From contig JAHLMK010000008.1 in the NCBI GenBank assembly GCA_019915135.1, positions 930,001 to 994,000 of the forward strand: a stretch of 64,000 nt of DNA, written 5' to 3'. Below are positions 1 to 11,055 of the stretch, piece by piece. Source of the DNA: Strobilurus pachycystidiatus. Taxonomy: Eukaryota; Basidiomycota; Agaricomycetes; Agaricales; Physalacriaceae. Below the pieces are notes generated by a model. That model saw only the letters and a list, made by a program, of their open reading frames with translations, had not been told where the DNA came from and did not search any database. The position numbers and the translations under genes are program-made. Numbering within the stretch: position 1 is the first letter of the stretch; each line of letters starts with the position of its first letter.

Positions 1-444
1 CGTATCCATTCTGCGCCACCATCTCCAGGAAGAGATTAATTCCGACGTCATACTTGGTGCCGACATCGTAGGACTTTCTCTCCCCTCGATGGTGCTCGTG
101 CTTTTAATTCGTGCTAGGTGTTTGATCCAAGCCTGGTGCCGGCGTTAATCTCTACGCTCTCTCTCGCCCTCCAGTGTACCACTCGACAGCATCCACGGTA
201 TGCGCTGATTGCTCTCAACGTCCGGAACGAAGACACGCACGCGTTATTTCGCTCTCTTGCCCGTGGTATGTATTTGACCAACGTCTTGATGTAATGTCTT
301 ATGATCAATTCGTGTAAATCAGATGGAGGCCTGTCAATAGAGGACATTCCCAATGATCCAGACGGAAACCTGTTCTTGAAGACAGTCAATTGGAGTATAG
401 ATAGTGTGGATGGTGTCAAGTTAATGAAGATTACAAGTATATGA
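1..444 (+). CDS. Protein-lysine N-methyltransferase, Efm3/FAM86 (EEF2KMT) type, 3' end only
   Basis: The gene is cut by the window start; three exons remain: 1-67, 118-265 and 323-444, joined by introns of 50 and 57 bases with GT-AG ends. The spliced C-terminal part carries GADIVFDPSLVPAL followed by a strand ending in ALNVRNEDTHALF. This arrangement is typical of the class I methyltransferases that modify elongation factor 2 (FAM86 in animals, Efm3 in yeast): an aspartate and a DP motif after the fifth strand, then an R-N-E-[DE]-T segment. Reaction inferred: transfer of methyl from S-adenosylmethionine to a lysine of eEF2 in the cytoplasm. The SAM-binding motif I lies outside the window, so another member of the family 16 lysine methyltransferases is possible. 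It converges with the next gene, leaving 66 bases between the stop codons. Confidence 0.75.
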
Positions 445-510
445 TGAGTAAGATACAGCGAGTTATGCAAGTAGATACTTAGTAGAGCTTGTTGAAATTA
501 TTGAACATGG

Positions 511-1817
511 TTATGAAGACGTTTTCAAGGTTCCGCAGAAAGTGCAGGTCCAAAAGTCGGGTGAAATACCGCCTTCCCCACAAGTGAGGCATGTCCAACC
601 CAATGTCCTGTCTATAGGCCGAGTGGCCAAGCAGACATCACATTGCAGCGCATCAGGCTTGTTCAACAATGTGCACACAGTACAAGCCCACCCTTCCACT
701 GGACGTGTACTACGAGGGACAGTCTGTGCACCGCCCTGATCTAGCGGAGCCTTGCGTTTCAATGACGAGGGTTGCTGATGCTTTGGTTTCTGCTTGCCTT
801 CCCTGGCTACGGGGGTATCATCTTCGATAATGATCACTTCAAGTTCGTCCTCGCTTGAGTCGCTGTCACCAGTCAGATCAATGACACTCTCCTCCGCTGC
901 CTTGGCAGCTTCCTCCTCGGCGCGCGCACCCTGTCCACATGCCTTCTCATCGTTAGCCCTTCTCTCCGCAGCCTGACACAAACACGCATGAGCTACTCAG
1001 TCGCGTGTAGAACACTGATTGAAATGGCTTACCATTGCGGCGAGCTCTCGCGGGGACATGCCAGGCCGCATAGTAAGGCTCCCACCCAACCTCCGTCCCC
1101 CACCGTCGCCCAATGCTTGCTGCAACCGCTTTCGCTTCTCAGCAGCCTCCAGCGCCTTCGCTCGAGCCATATGCGCCGGCACATTATGAGATACGTCGGC
1201 ACCCAACCGGCGACCATTGGAGTGGAACCCTTCGCCTGCGTACCCAGAGCGCTGAAGCTTGTCATACCCGTCCTGTAATCCCTCCAGAAACTTGTAGAAC
1301 TTCTCATCGTGCGGCCCGTGAACGTTATGAGTAAGCTATAGAAGATGCCAGTCACTTAATGACTGAAGGGGGTCGAGACCAAAGAAAATTGTGCCATCGA
1401 CACTTACTTCGTGCAGCATTGTCTGAACGACTTCTTCTATTTCCATGAACGTATCCGGGGCATGCGCTGGCCGTAGTCGTAGTAGTATCTTTTGGCCACC
1501 ATTGACGTCTGCACGTCAGTTGAGATGTACGTTCCCCTTTGTATTCAATGTTCATTACGCACTCATACCTATGCCACATAAGAAAACATCATCAATTGAA
1601 AGCAGAGAGTCAACGTACCAAGCAAATTCGATTGATCTGGAAAGAACTCCGCAAGGACCGGAAGTGTCCACTTGTGGGATCTCATGATTGGCTTCACTAG
1701 TGAAGCTATCTTCTGGAGCATCGATAGAGCCTGATCAGACTTTGGACGCCCCTTCAGATGGGTAAAAGCCTTGACGAAGGTGTCGGTGGATGATCCCAGT
1801 GCTGTCGTTTTGCGCAT
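511..1817 (-). CDS. Wss1-type WLM-domain metalloprotease with RanBP2 zinc fingers
   Basis: Five-exon model on the minus strand: 1817-1619, a 6-base exon 1568-1563, 1508-1408, 1335-1033, 972-511, giving 356 residues. The WLM domain fills the first ~180 residues and holds the protease motif HELTHNVHGPHD (HExxH plus a third histidine). It is followed by a coiled, Ala/Glu/Arg-rich stretch, then two likely SUMO-interacting motifs (VIDLTGDSDSSEDE and VIIIEDD). Next come a RanBP2-type finger, WACTVCTLLNKPDALQCDVC, and a second degenerate finger near the C-terminus. Known family role: Wss1/SPRTN-like proteases cleave DNA-protein crosslinks with SUMO and Cdc48. The start is the ATG at 1817; an in-frame TTG lies just upstream. 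The gene is divergent from the Lrp1 gene. The micro-exon is inferred from the family consensus LLGMNVNGGQ and needs cDNA support. Confidence 0.9.
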
Positions 1818-2035
1818 GATGAAGGTCAAGAATTGAGTGTATGTAAGTCGGCGAGTGCAGTATACCCCGATAGCTTATTAAAGAGGATTCGAGAATATTC
1901 AGGACAGGGTTACGCGTCCTAAAGTGGCGGCAGCTGATAAAGCGCGCCGGCAGAGACTGAGAGAGCCGTGACAATGTTACTGTACGTACACGTGCTCGAT
2001 CAGGCACACGTTTTTTGAGCTCTAAGTGAACACCC
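1818..2035. promoter_or_regulatory. Short bidirectional promoter between WSS1-like and LRP1-like genes
   Basis: Only 218 bases separate the two divergent start codons, so both promoters must sit here or overlap the first exons. I see no clear TATA box. The stretch includes GTACGTACACGTG around 1981-1993, which contains a CACGTG E-box-like core. Confidence 0.5.
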
Positions 2036-3059
2036 ATGTCCTCTGAAACGAACAAAGCAAAGGCAAGGCTGGCTGCCTTATCAAATTCGTTCTCGGAGCT
2101 AGAAACACATCTGGAGCCGCTTTTCTCTCAGACTCTACCGGAGACTCTGTTACCGCTTGAACCTATCCAGCAAGCCAAATTGCAAACACTCTTGAGCTAT
2201 GTCACTTATGACTTGATTTTCAGTGCGTCTCATTTCTTGTCCAAAGGACGATCTTACGCATTTCTTCAGTCTACCTCAAATCTCGCGGCGTGGATCCTAG
2301 AACACACCCCGTCGTTTCCGAGCTGGTAATAACGTCCCCGCCATATGAGAAGGACGCATGGCTCACATAATTGCAGGACCGAATCAAACAATACTTTGAC
2401 AAAATCGATAAAGCAGAAAGCACAGATACGAGTACGACACTCTTCCCCTGGCAACACTTGTTCATTCAACTCATCATCTCCTCGTTATAGAACGCCACGA
2501 AATCGACAAGGCTGCGGCGGGAAGATTCATCAAGCATGCTATAACACAGGCCACACTAGCCTCGTCATCCACGAGTGAAGGACGGGATGCGAACGCAGGT
2601 CCTTCGGTGACGACACGCGTTCCGGTCAAGGTGACGAGTAAAATGCTGGAGCGAGAGCAGTACCAAAAGGAAATGAGGGATCGTGATGCGGCGGAGGGGA
2701 GTGAGGATGACGGCTTGGATTTTGTTGGCGAGGAACCCGAGGCGAAGGTGGTGGCCATCAAAGGGAAAGGAAAGGCAAAGGGCGACGCGCAGGCGCCTGT
2801 CGCGGGAACCAAGCGGAGACGACCTGCTATGGACCCATTCGCTGCCAGTGGTATGTTTGAAACTTGGTCCTGACCGTTACTTTTCTTTGTTTATATCTGT
2901 TCAGGAATAACCGACGAACAACCCGCTGCCAGCCAGGAGACCCCGGTCCCCGAGTCCAGTACACCATCCGCAACCAAGCCGAAGAAAAAGAAACAGAAAA
3001 CCAAGGAGACGAGCGGCGCTGCTAAGGAGAAAAAAACCAAGAAGAAGAAGACATCTTGA
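2036..3059 (+). CDS. Exosome-associated protein Lrp1/Rrp47 (C1D family)
   Basis: Five exons (2036-2222, 2270-2325, 2377-2431, 2491-2850, 2905-3059) splice to 270 residues. The N-terminal ~90 residues form the Sas10/Utp3/C1D domain, including LLSYVTYDLIFIYLKSRGVD and the HPVVSELDRIKQYFDKI helix that marks the family. The C-terminal half is acidic and then strongly basic (repeated KKKKQK and KKKK runs), as expected for the RNA-binding tail of Rrp47. Known role: it partners Rrp6 of the nuclear exosome in 3' processing of rRNA, snoRNA and snRNA. The animal C1D name also links it to DNA repair. The neighbouring WSS1-like gene is divergent. Introns are 45-59 bases with canonical ends. Confidence 0.92.
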
Positions 3060-4026
3060 ATGCATCATGATATCTTGCTGTCCTTATGGGGTCCTCGCCG
3101 GGGAGGTCAATGTACTGCAGATGGTTAGTCTCTCACCCTCACGAATGGCGGGGTATTTGCCCGGCTGACTTCGGGGTTCGTACCACGAGGGGTTGGCACG
3201 GACTGTACTCGGTGTGGGATGTAATGGGAGGCAGTAGCTCGTACTACTGATCAAAACATTACACTCCCCCCCCGATCGTGGGCGTACGGCGCCGGCGTAC
3301 GTTTGCACGAAGCCATGACTGTCTTTCGCGGGACAGCTCATGCACCCCTCACATCATCATCATCATCATCATCTTCCTACTAGTTGGGTGATAAGCATCA
3401 ACTTATCAAGCAACATGTTCTCAGCATCAACGGGACCAGTGGCAACTGTTGTAGCTCGGGAGTCGGCTGGGTCATCTTTTCTCTTCGACACCCCCACTTG
3501 GTATTTCGGAATGTATTGTGCATCCCGACACGGGGAGAACGAGATTTACGGCTTGGCTTTGTTTCATTCATTAGCACTTGCCCCTTGTCATCTCCCTAGA
3601 TCGACGAGGAAAATTGCTGAAGATCAGGCAAGAATCTAACAATTTGAAGCGTTACGATAACATGACATGTCTCAAATGGCTACGACGAAGCTGATGTAGC
3701 ATTCCCTCAGCTATGCTGTTATGACCATGCTAGTCTGGGTCGTTGGACTGAACTCACAGCTTGTTTGCTAGGTTATGCGGATTGCTGGCGCTATCGGTGT
3801 CTAAAAATTCAACATTGGCGGGCGGTGCGCTACTAGCCCAGAAGGCAGGCGTTGTGGCAGAAGGCAGACTTATGTATGTGTAAACGCTGAGTCCAGGCTG
3901 AATCCTTCTCGGGTATGGCGGGTGAACCTCATTCCACTTCACAGTCTTGCCAGTCCCCCCGCCCCGACTGTCCCGACGCGGATGAACCTCCTTCAACTCG
4001 ATGACATACCAAGTACTGTTGAGTTC
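3060..4026. other. Intergenic stretch, no supported gene
   Basis: No frame here has a recognisable domain. It contains a (CAT)7 microsatellite and a 79-codon minus-strand frame (3754-3996) rich in Pro, Arg and Ser. That frame may be a 3' exon of the unassigned frame at 4027-4797; a possible intron lies between about 4076 and 4009. I could not make a convincing splice. Confidence 0.4.
3352..3372. repeat. (CAT)7 microsatellite
   Basis: Seven uninterrupted copies of the triplet cat, followed by a related cttcct tail. It would encode a His run in one plus-strand frame, but that frame has no other coding character. Confidence 0.95.
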
Positions 4027-4797
4027 TCAAGCCTCACGTTTCCCAACGAATTCGTTTGACGAGTAGTATTCATTTACCCATACTGAAACAGTCTTCGGAG
4101 CTACAATGTTACTGTACAGGGCCACATTGAGCTGGAGCATCGTATCCGGTGGCGCTCTTATACGCGGTAGAGACGCTGTTCTCGCCGGCTTTACATCCTT
4201 GCTGTTCCGGTCTGAGGGGCTCTCGCTCACATGCGGAGCTATGTAAGGACACTGATGGATCGGAATACTACATAGTATAGCCTTACCCAATGGTGGTTTT
4301 GTTCCCTCGGGGATAATCATACCGAGTAGCTCAGATGAGAACGAGCTCGGGTGACTTGGCTTACGCCTCAGCACCGAGATACGCACCCATGGGGGAATGG
4401 TGGACGGCCTCCGCTGACGACGTCGTTCCACTGTGCGCGTAGAGTATGAAATGGCCGAGGCGAGTGTAGCTTTGGTTGTGGGTGTAGAAGGGCGGACCGA
4501 GCGCCGGGAAGAGCTGTGAGATTCCGGGAGGTGGATAGACACAGGTGACAGATGGTGTGCCCGAGTAGATAGATTGCAACGTAGGACAGAACAAGACACG
4601 ACAAGTATGGTATTGATGGGCTGATTGAGACTGATTGATGGAGGGTCCGGCGCGGGGGACGTGCCCAATCGGGATGCTACCTTGACGGTATTTGATCGCT
4701 CTGTGAATAGAATGAAATGGCACCCAGTGCCGCCAAATGGGACTGAGCTGGTGACCGCCGCCTCCCACAGCTGCAATCTCTGCTCGACAGCCGCCAT
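4027..4797 (-). CDS. Unassigned 256-codon frame (hypothetical protein)
   Basis: An uninterrupted ATG-to-stop frame of 256 residues. It is not the shadow of a larger gene and is longer than chance would usually give at this GC content. The product has no domain I recognise. It starts MAAVEQRLQLWEAAV, has a Ser/Thr/Arg/Pro-rich middle with a basic run (RTVERRRQRR), and a more regular C-terminal part (MLQLNVALYSNIVAPK). Two stretches look like introns within it (gtaaggctatac near 4285 and gtaaatgaatac near 4075), so the real gene may be spliced and extend into 3754-3996. It is divergent from the methyltransferase gene at 5048. It could also be a decayed gene. Function unknown. Confidence 0.35.
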   Translation of the reverse strand: MAAVEQRLQLWEAAVTSSVPFGGTGCHFILFTERSNTVKVASRLGTSPAPDPPSISLNQPINTILVVSCSVLRCNLSTRAHHLSPVSIHLPESHSSSRRSVRPSTPTTKATLASAISYSTRTVERRRQRRPSTIPPWVRISVLRRKPSHPSSFSSELLGMIIPEGTKPPLGKAILCSIPIHQCPYIAPHVSESPSDRNSKDVKPARTASLPRIRAPPDTMLQLNVALYSNIVAPKTVSVWVNEYYSSNEFVGKREA

Positions 4798-5047
4798 CCG
4801 TCTAGCTGGCCATATGCTCGCTCGATATCTGTCCTCTCCACTGATTTTCGCGCTGTCTGTCGCTGTCTGTAACCCGCACCGAGCCCGTCCTCACGACCAA
4901 CACTTTTCCACGCAGTCCCATTGCATACGCATCGGTCTCCAGGCCACTCTGTCGTTGTGGTGCGTGCCAGTCTTTGACAGTGTCGACAAAGGTCGCTGAC
5001 AAGAGCCCATTGTGCACAGGCATTTCCCGGTATAGATCGCCCGAGCC

Positions 5048-7730
5048 ATGGACCGGCCATTGTCCTCTGCCTTTTACCTTTCACCGCCACCACCAACAAA
5101 CACTCTTTTAACGACCGAACCTGCTCTCGCCTTTGCACGGCCGCCCAGCTCTCGTCCCGCACACTATAGACCTTTCTCTGCACACTACACCGGATCAATT
5201 CCCCCCACACCGCCCCGGTCTTTGAGCCGCTCCCGCTCGACCCTCTTCGCGCCGTCCTTCGGCACCATGGTATTTAACAAGGGCAGCAAAGACGGCGAGT
5301 CTCCCTCGCCGCGTCCCGACTCTCCACAGCGCCCTCGCAAAGAATCCGACGCCCAGTCCGCATCCTCGCGTTTCAATCTTCTCCGGAAGAAAAAGTCATT
5401 CGCCTCCCTCTTTCACTCCGCCAACTCTCCCAATCTGGACTCCACTCTGGAAAGCGACAGTCCTGTCGTGACCCTGGCTCCTCCGCCGCTCAGCAAGTCA
5501 TCCTCTGAGTCCAGCGCGTCGTCCGCGTCGTCGAGTGTTGCCTCCACTTCCAACGCCATTCCGCCTCCCTCGCCCATTGCGGACAAGCCACCCATGGGTG
5601 TGCGCTTTGAAGACGAGCCCGACCCTCTCGAAGACGCGACCAAAGAACGCAAATACGTGCAGAAGCAGACTTGGCATCCAAACAAATTCAAAGTCAAACT
5701 TCATCCCTACCAGAGCGAATCGTCGTACATGCGTTCCTATGAGATGATGGACCTTGAAAAGTGCGTATTTTTCAGTGGTCCTGTCCCATACCATGCAACT
5801 GAACTTTTTGTACAGTGACCGCTGTTCCGACCTTTTGTACCGTCGTCTCTATCCCAAGGACTCACCGACCTTCCACGACTATGGGAAGAGCCATCCCTCG
5901 ACCGTTCTTGATCTTGGCTGTGGGGCTGGCCACTGGATGCAGTACGCGGCGTCCAAGTGGCCTAAGACTTCTTTCACTGGGTTTGATATGGTCGATACAT
6001 TCATCCCGTCCCTCACCCAGACCGGCAGAGTTGTCGTTTTCCGCGGGAACTTGTGAGTCGCCTTGAAAACCGTACTACGCATGTCATTGAGATTTCAATT
6101 CAGCGTACAATACAAATGGCCTTGGCCCAACAAGACCTTCGACCTCATTCGGATGTGCGACATCTACTTGGGTGTATCCTATACCCAGTGGGCCCACGTC
6201 ATGGAGGAGGCCAGACGTGTTTTGGCTCCCGGTGGCCGCATCGAAATGGTCGACGATCAGCTTTTCTTTCCTTATGGTCAAGAACCCACAGAGACTGTGA
6301 CACGACCTATGGCAACTTCACTTTCTGGGGATCTGGCGCGTAGGCGCAATGCCACAAGGGGAAAATCATTTTTCGACCTGGATGAGGATTCTGAGGAAAG
6401 TGACCAGGACAATTGTCTCTTTGACGATGACGACAGTACCGGCAGCACTTCTTCTGAGGCCACTACCGTCAGTGGGGACTCGCCGTCCTCTTCTCCTGAT
6501 TTGAAGAAAGGTGTTCTTCATTCTCGACCTGCGCCGCCGACGCGCCCCATTCCTCCCATTCCCGAAGCATCTGAGTCGGAAATCCTGACGCCGACATCCC
6601 ATACAATCACGCTTCCGGTTTCGATACCTTCTCCCTCATGGAACACACGGGTGGAAGATTCCAAAACCATGGAAAACCAGTTCGAGTTGATGCTCTTCAA
6701 GAAACATGTGCATCCTCGACCCTCGCAGTTCCTGTTGGAGGTTCTTCAGTCGTTCTTCGGGAAGGAGAATTGTACAAAACGGAGTATCCACTTGAAGATT
6801 GCCCCGCCTGGGCTCGTGACGGAAGGCGTTCCTCTTTCGCGAGCAACTGGAGACAGTGGGTCCGATGAGGATGACGAGTGGCAGACGCAGACACAGTTCA
6901 CTATCAGCACCCCCACCTCTATTTCTGCCCCCTATCCTCCCAAGCGGAAGTGGATTTCCAAGAAGAAGGACAAACTGGAGCCGATAGAGTCGGAGCAGCG
7001 TTACTCGGCCGAGCCCCGCACCAGTACGGAGAGTCTGGACTCGATTTCCAGCGCCCCACCGGAGAGTTTCAACGCGAAGGCTGCTGCGCGCTTGGGTATC
7101 CCGATGTCTGATTTGCCTGCCGCTCGTCAACAGTCGATGCGCCGTCCACCGCCACTTCAGACGCCATCATCGTTCTCAGTTTCGACCCGTTCCTCCTTAG
7201 AACGTCCTGAACAGTCGGCTGGGCTCATTCTCTGGCCGCGCACCTTCTTGCCTATGGCGCCATCGGAGATGGAGATGCATGCCTGCAAGCATATCCATAC
7301 GCTTATCGGCTGCAAGGTTGCGCTTGCAGAACACGTTGCCAACCAGCTGGACGCCCGCCGTCAGCAATATGTCTCTGAGACCGAGTTTATTGATGCGCTT
7401 TGGGAATACGAGCAGTACGTTCATACTGACTGTTCTTCCTTCTATTATGCTAAAGGTCTGCCCAGGTTTCGTCGTGCCCGTTTCAACTGGTCATCCGAGT
7501 TACCTTCTTCCAAAGCGCCCACCAGCATGGAGCCCATTGAACTTCCCTTCACTCCCAAATCGGCTGTATTCCCAGGTCGAAACCCCGTATACGCCGAGGC
7601 ATCCGCCAACAAAGCGGAAGGACCCTTTGGATGGGACGAGTTGAAACACGTCCGCTCGATCCGTGTTTTCTCAGTCGTCAAGCAAACCTCGGCCAAAAAG
7701 GCACCCTCTGTCATCTCAGCGACGTCCTGA
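5048..7730 (+). CDS. Large SAM-dependent methyltransferase with disordered flanks
   Basis: Exons 5048-5760, 5816-6052 and 6104-7730 give 858 residues. Residues 1-200 are Ser/Pro-rich and probably disordered. A conserved block (KQTWHPNKFKVKLHPYQSE) precedes the catalytic fold. Motif I is TVLDLGCGAGHWMQYAASKW, motif II TGFDMV, and after the second intron come FDLIRMCDIYL and ARRVLAPGGRIEMVDD, the order expected for a class I methyltransferase. A 200-residue acidic, Ser/Thr-rich insertion follows, then conserved segments such as FLLEVLQSFFGKENC and AEHVANQLDARRQQY. Substrate unknown; this layout is seen in uncharacterised fungal proteins annotated only as S-adenosylmethionine-dependent methyltransferase. 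An in-frame ATG at 5268 (context caccATGg) could be the true start and would remove 73 residues. Confidence 0.85.
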
Positions 7731-8257
7731 GCAACACCACACTCGTCATCAGCTTTCTTGCATATAGTTTGTTTTCCACTGTTTCATTGGCATACCCATC
7801 ACCACATTCCTTGTTCGCTTTGCATTGTTTTTGGTTCGGTTCGTTGCACATAGATACTATCCTATAGCGCCTTTTGGAGGCTACGACACGTTCACTTAAG
7901 ATTATTTCTTTCATGTTCTCGCTCGCATTGGATTTTCTATCTTATTCACAGTTCTCGTACATCGCACATCGGTTACTTCGTTGTATATTAGTATGGAAAT
8001 AAACGGTTGTTCGCATGAAGAGACCAGTCTGAGTTTCCTCCATGTCTTTATTTCGACTTATCCTAGACTTTGCATGGAAAATGCAGGTCTAACATTGTAC
8101 ATGACGGTGTGGCAAGGTAAGGGTGTACAACAGAATTTACAGGTAAAAATACAATATATCAAGTCAGAATGTACAAGTCGTTAGAAAAGTCGTGTTGTAC
8201 AGCAACGAAGTCGTCATGAGTTGAGTAGGAGAAAGGAGTAGGAGAAATAGATATGTC
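7731..8257. other. 3' intergenic space between convergent genes
   Basis: It separates the convergent methyltransferase and F-box genes. The sequence is T-rich on the plus strand after 7731 and has AT-rich tracts around 8140-8165, consistent with two 3' UTRs. No coding frame with character was seen. Confidence 0.5.
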
Positions 8258-11055
8258 TTACATTATATTACAACTGTCGCGGTTGGTTATCTCAACTGGA
8301 GATGTTGACCCAGATCTGCGTCCACCGGGCGACCACCACCTTGTCGAGCCCAGTTCCTCCACGCTGCTGCCACTGCTGTTGGCATTTCTCCTGGACGTAG
8401 CCTTCTTCCTCTTCTCTCTAGAAGCTTTGACAGAGTCAACGGTCTGCCAAGAGTAAAAGGTCTTCACGACGACCCTTTTATCGTCGCACTCATCCTGTCC
8501 CACCTTAAGATCATCCAAGTCCCCATCGCGCGCATCTAGATACTTGTGCTTCTTAGCTTCATACCCCCGCCATCCCAGTCTGGGTCGAGTCATCGAGGTC
8601 ATCTCCTTGACGGATGCCTCCCCGACAGTTCGGCAGTCCACAGCGACGATCCTGCTGTTCACCATATTTCGGCTGCGACTAAGACGAACGAACTCCTTGA
8701 ACACCCTCGAGCCGATGCGCGTATTATCCGCCTCGAGAATCTTGAGCTTCGTACAGCTGCGAATGAGAGCGAGAAGAGCACCGTCGGTGAGATTAGCTGC
8801 GTAGGAAAGAAGCAGTTGCTCCAAAGCATGACCTGGCTGCGGCGAGTTAGCCATCGCATCATCCTCCGCCTGAGGCGCTGGCGTCAAGGCAGCCAGCACG
8901 GCATCCGAGAGGTCCGAAGCATCCTCGAGATCCGCCCGCCTAATCGAAGGTGTCGTCTCAAATAGTCTGATAAGCCCTGCGTCTCTCAAACCGTCGCCTA
9001 TACCCGCCATCTCCAGAAACTCCAAGCGAGGCACCGAGTGGGCAATGTTGGAGCACGCGTTATCAGTGAGGAGGATGCAGAATGAGAGGCATAGATGCCG
9101 GAGGCGCGTAACACGCCTGCGGTATTTGTTGTAATCGCCATTATCGCGCCCGGCCTGGCGTCCGCTCAAGACTATGATGTCGACGCCCAGACTGTTCTCC
9201 GTGTCTCCTTCGTCGCATGCCACGAAAGCTTCTAACGATGAATTGTGAAGCTGGCGGCAGTAAGACAGGTCCAGGACCTCAAGAAAAGGTGCCGCTTTGC
9301 CAAGAAGCGACAACAACCCATCGTCCACGTATTTCAGGCCTGCAAGACGTAGAACCTTCCAATGTAAGTGCTCTCTACGACTCAGCGCTGCTTTGACAAG
9401 GTAGCGGATCCCGTCGGAGTCCATGTTTGGGCAGCGGCTCATGTCAAGCGTATTTATCCTAGGACAATACTTGTCCAACATCTCGCATGTAGTATTCGCC
9501 ACAATGTGAAGACCCTTCACAGAGAGCCACTCGAGTGCGGGGGAATGCCGCAAGATATGATGTAGAGACGGTTGGGTCAACATCGAGCATCCGCGCACAT
9601 TCAGCTTGGTCAACTGCGTGTGTGTCGGCGCACCAAAGACGGCCATCGTAGGCTGGATGCAAAGGCGGTTTGTAATTTCGGTAAGAGTCGTGGAAAGCAT
9701 GAATACATGGCCGGAGATGTCCAAGGTTTGGATGAATGGTCCGGACACAGAGACTAAGCGTAGGATGACGGATTTAGGGATGGAATGGAAGGCACGTAAA
9801 TCGAGGTTCGTCCACAGCTGGCCATCCGAAATCAGCATCTGCCAGCCTTTTGAAACCTAGTGAAAGTATATGGGTAATTCAAGATGGGTATGACTGCGAA
9901 TTGACTAACCCGACTAAACTTGACTAACTCCCTGATACCTTTCTCTCTGCCGACCCATCTATACTTGGAGGACGAAGCTTTCGAAGCGGACCATGAGGCG
10001 CCAGCCACAAGCTTGGTATAGTCACTCTCGTGAATATTGAGAAGTGCGGATAGGACGTGGAGACGTATTTCTTTGGGTAATTGGTCGAAATGATTAGTCA
10101 AGGATCGGAATGTGTCTGTAGACTCAGAGGCATCCAGGGCAAGGTCGAGTACGCAATAGGGCAACGGTGAGGAATTGGAGCGCCCTTTGCCTTTCAAGGC
10201 GATGGATGCCGGCCACGACAAGCTCTGGGTGCCGTCAAGTCCGTATGATAAAGAGACGTCCTTGAGGGACCCCTCTGGATCAAACTGTGTCTGGAAGACT
10301 TCAGACGGGAGGCCGGCAACCTCTACAGACACACCGCTAGCAGGGGAGGAGAGGGAAGGACCCAGCCTCTTGAACAGAAGTCTGCGTGAAAGATTGCCAG
10401 GAGGCCGATGCGCCGACCCTGACACCGATTTAACGTCGACTCGTGAGTGCAATAGAGTAGCGACGGAATTGCTGGATTGCGTGGAACTATCAGACAGGGT
10501 GCGCGGGCGGGATTGGATTACGGGGGATGGAGAAGCAGAGGAGTCGGCCAACGACATGTTGTTGCCCTCGAAAGGACCTGGAGATGGGGAGCCGCTGTAT
10601 GAAGACGGACCTGCGTCGGAAGACGCAAGGGAAGAGGGCGATGGCCATGAGATATGACTGTAGCTGAACTCGGGATGACTGAATGTCAAAGGTGGAAGAC
10701 ATGGCGGCGAATCAGAGACCTTGCCTTTACCCTTCTCACTAGTCGGAAGTCCGGGGGAATCGTGGCTCGATGACGCAGATCCCGAAGCGCCGTAAGTGTC
10801 AAGAGGTAATGAGGAGAGTGATGGCGAGTCGGGGATCCTCAAAGATGAGGGTATGTCTATGGGGTCGGACACGCCTTTGCCTTTGCTCGTCGAGACACCC
10901 TGCGCCGTCGACGGCATACTACCTCCGAGACTCGAGGATAAGGCAGACGAGTCGTCTCTGCTGGATGGCTTCTCTATGGTAGGATCCTCGAAGAAGTCAA
11001 ACTGGAATACAGAGTCATTATTATCGATTTCAACTGGCTGGATGGAGGGATGCAT
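8258..11055 (-). CDS. F-box / leucine-rich-repeat protein with C-terminal CaaX-like box
   Basis: Two exons, 11055-9910 and 9856-8258, with one 53-base intron, encode 914 residues. The first ~340 residues are Ser/Pro-rich and low in complexity. An F-box-like segment spans the splice site (LPKEIRLHVLSALLNIHES ... LVKFSRVSKGWQMLISDGQL). About ten Amn1/FBXL-type leucine-rich repeats follow, for example LDMSRCPNMDSDGIRYL and LEVLDLSYCRQLHNSSL. The last residues are SCNIM, which fits a CaaX prenylation signal. Likely role: substrate receptor of an SCF ubiquitin ligase, possibly membrane-anchored in the way animal FBXL2 is. The ATG at 11055 was chosen; the frame is open upstream to a GTG at 11205 but has no earlier ATG. 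Confidence 0.88.

Noticed and set aside
3281..3302. Near-palindrome CGTACG-GCGCCGG-CGTACG
   Set aside because: Only the central CGGCGCCG is truly palindromic; no neighbouring gene or element makes use of it.
3340..3639. Plus-strand 99-codon frame beginning with a His run
   Set aside because: The histidines come from the (CAT)7 microsatellite; the rest has no domain and no splice partners.
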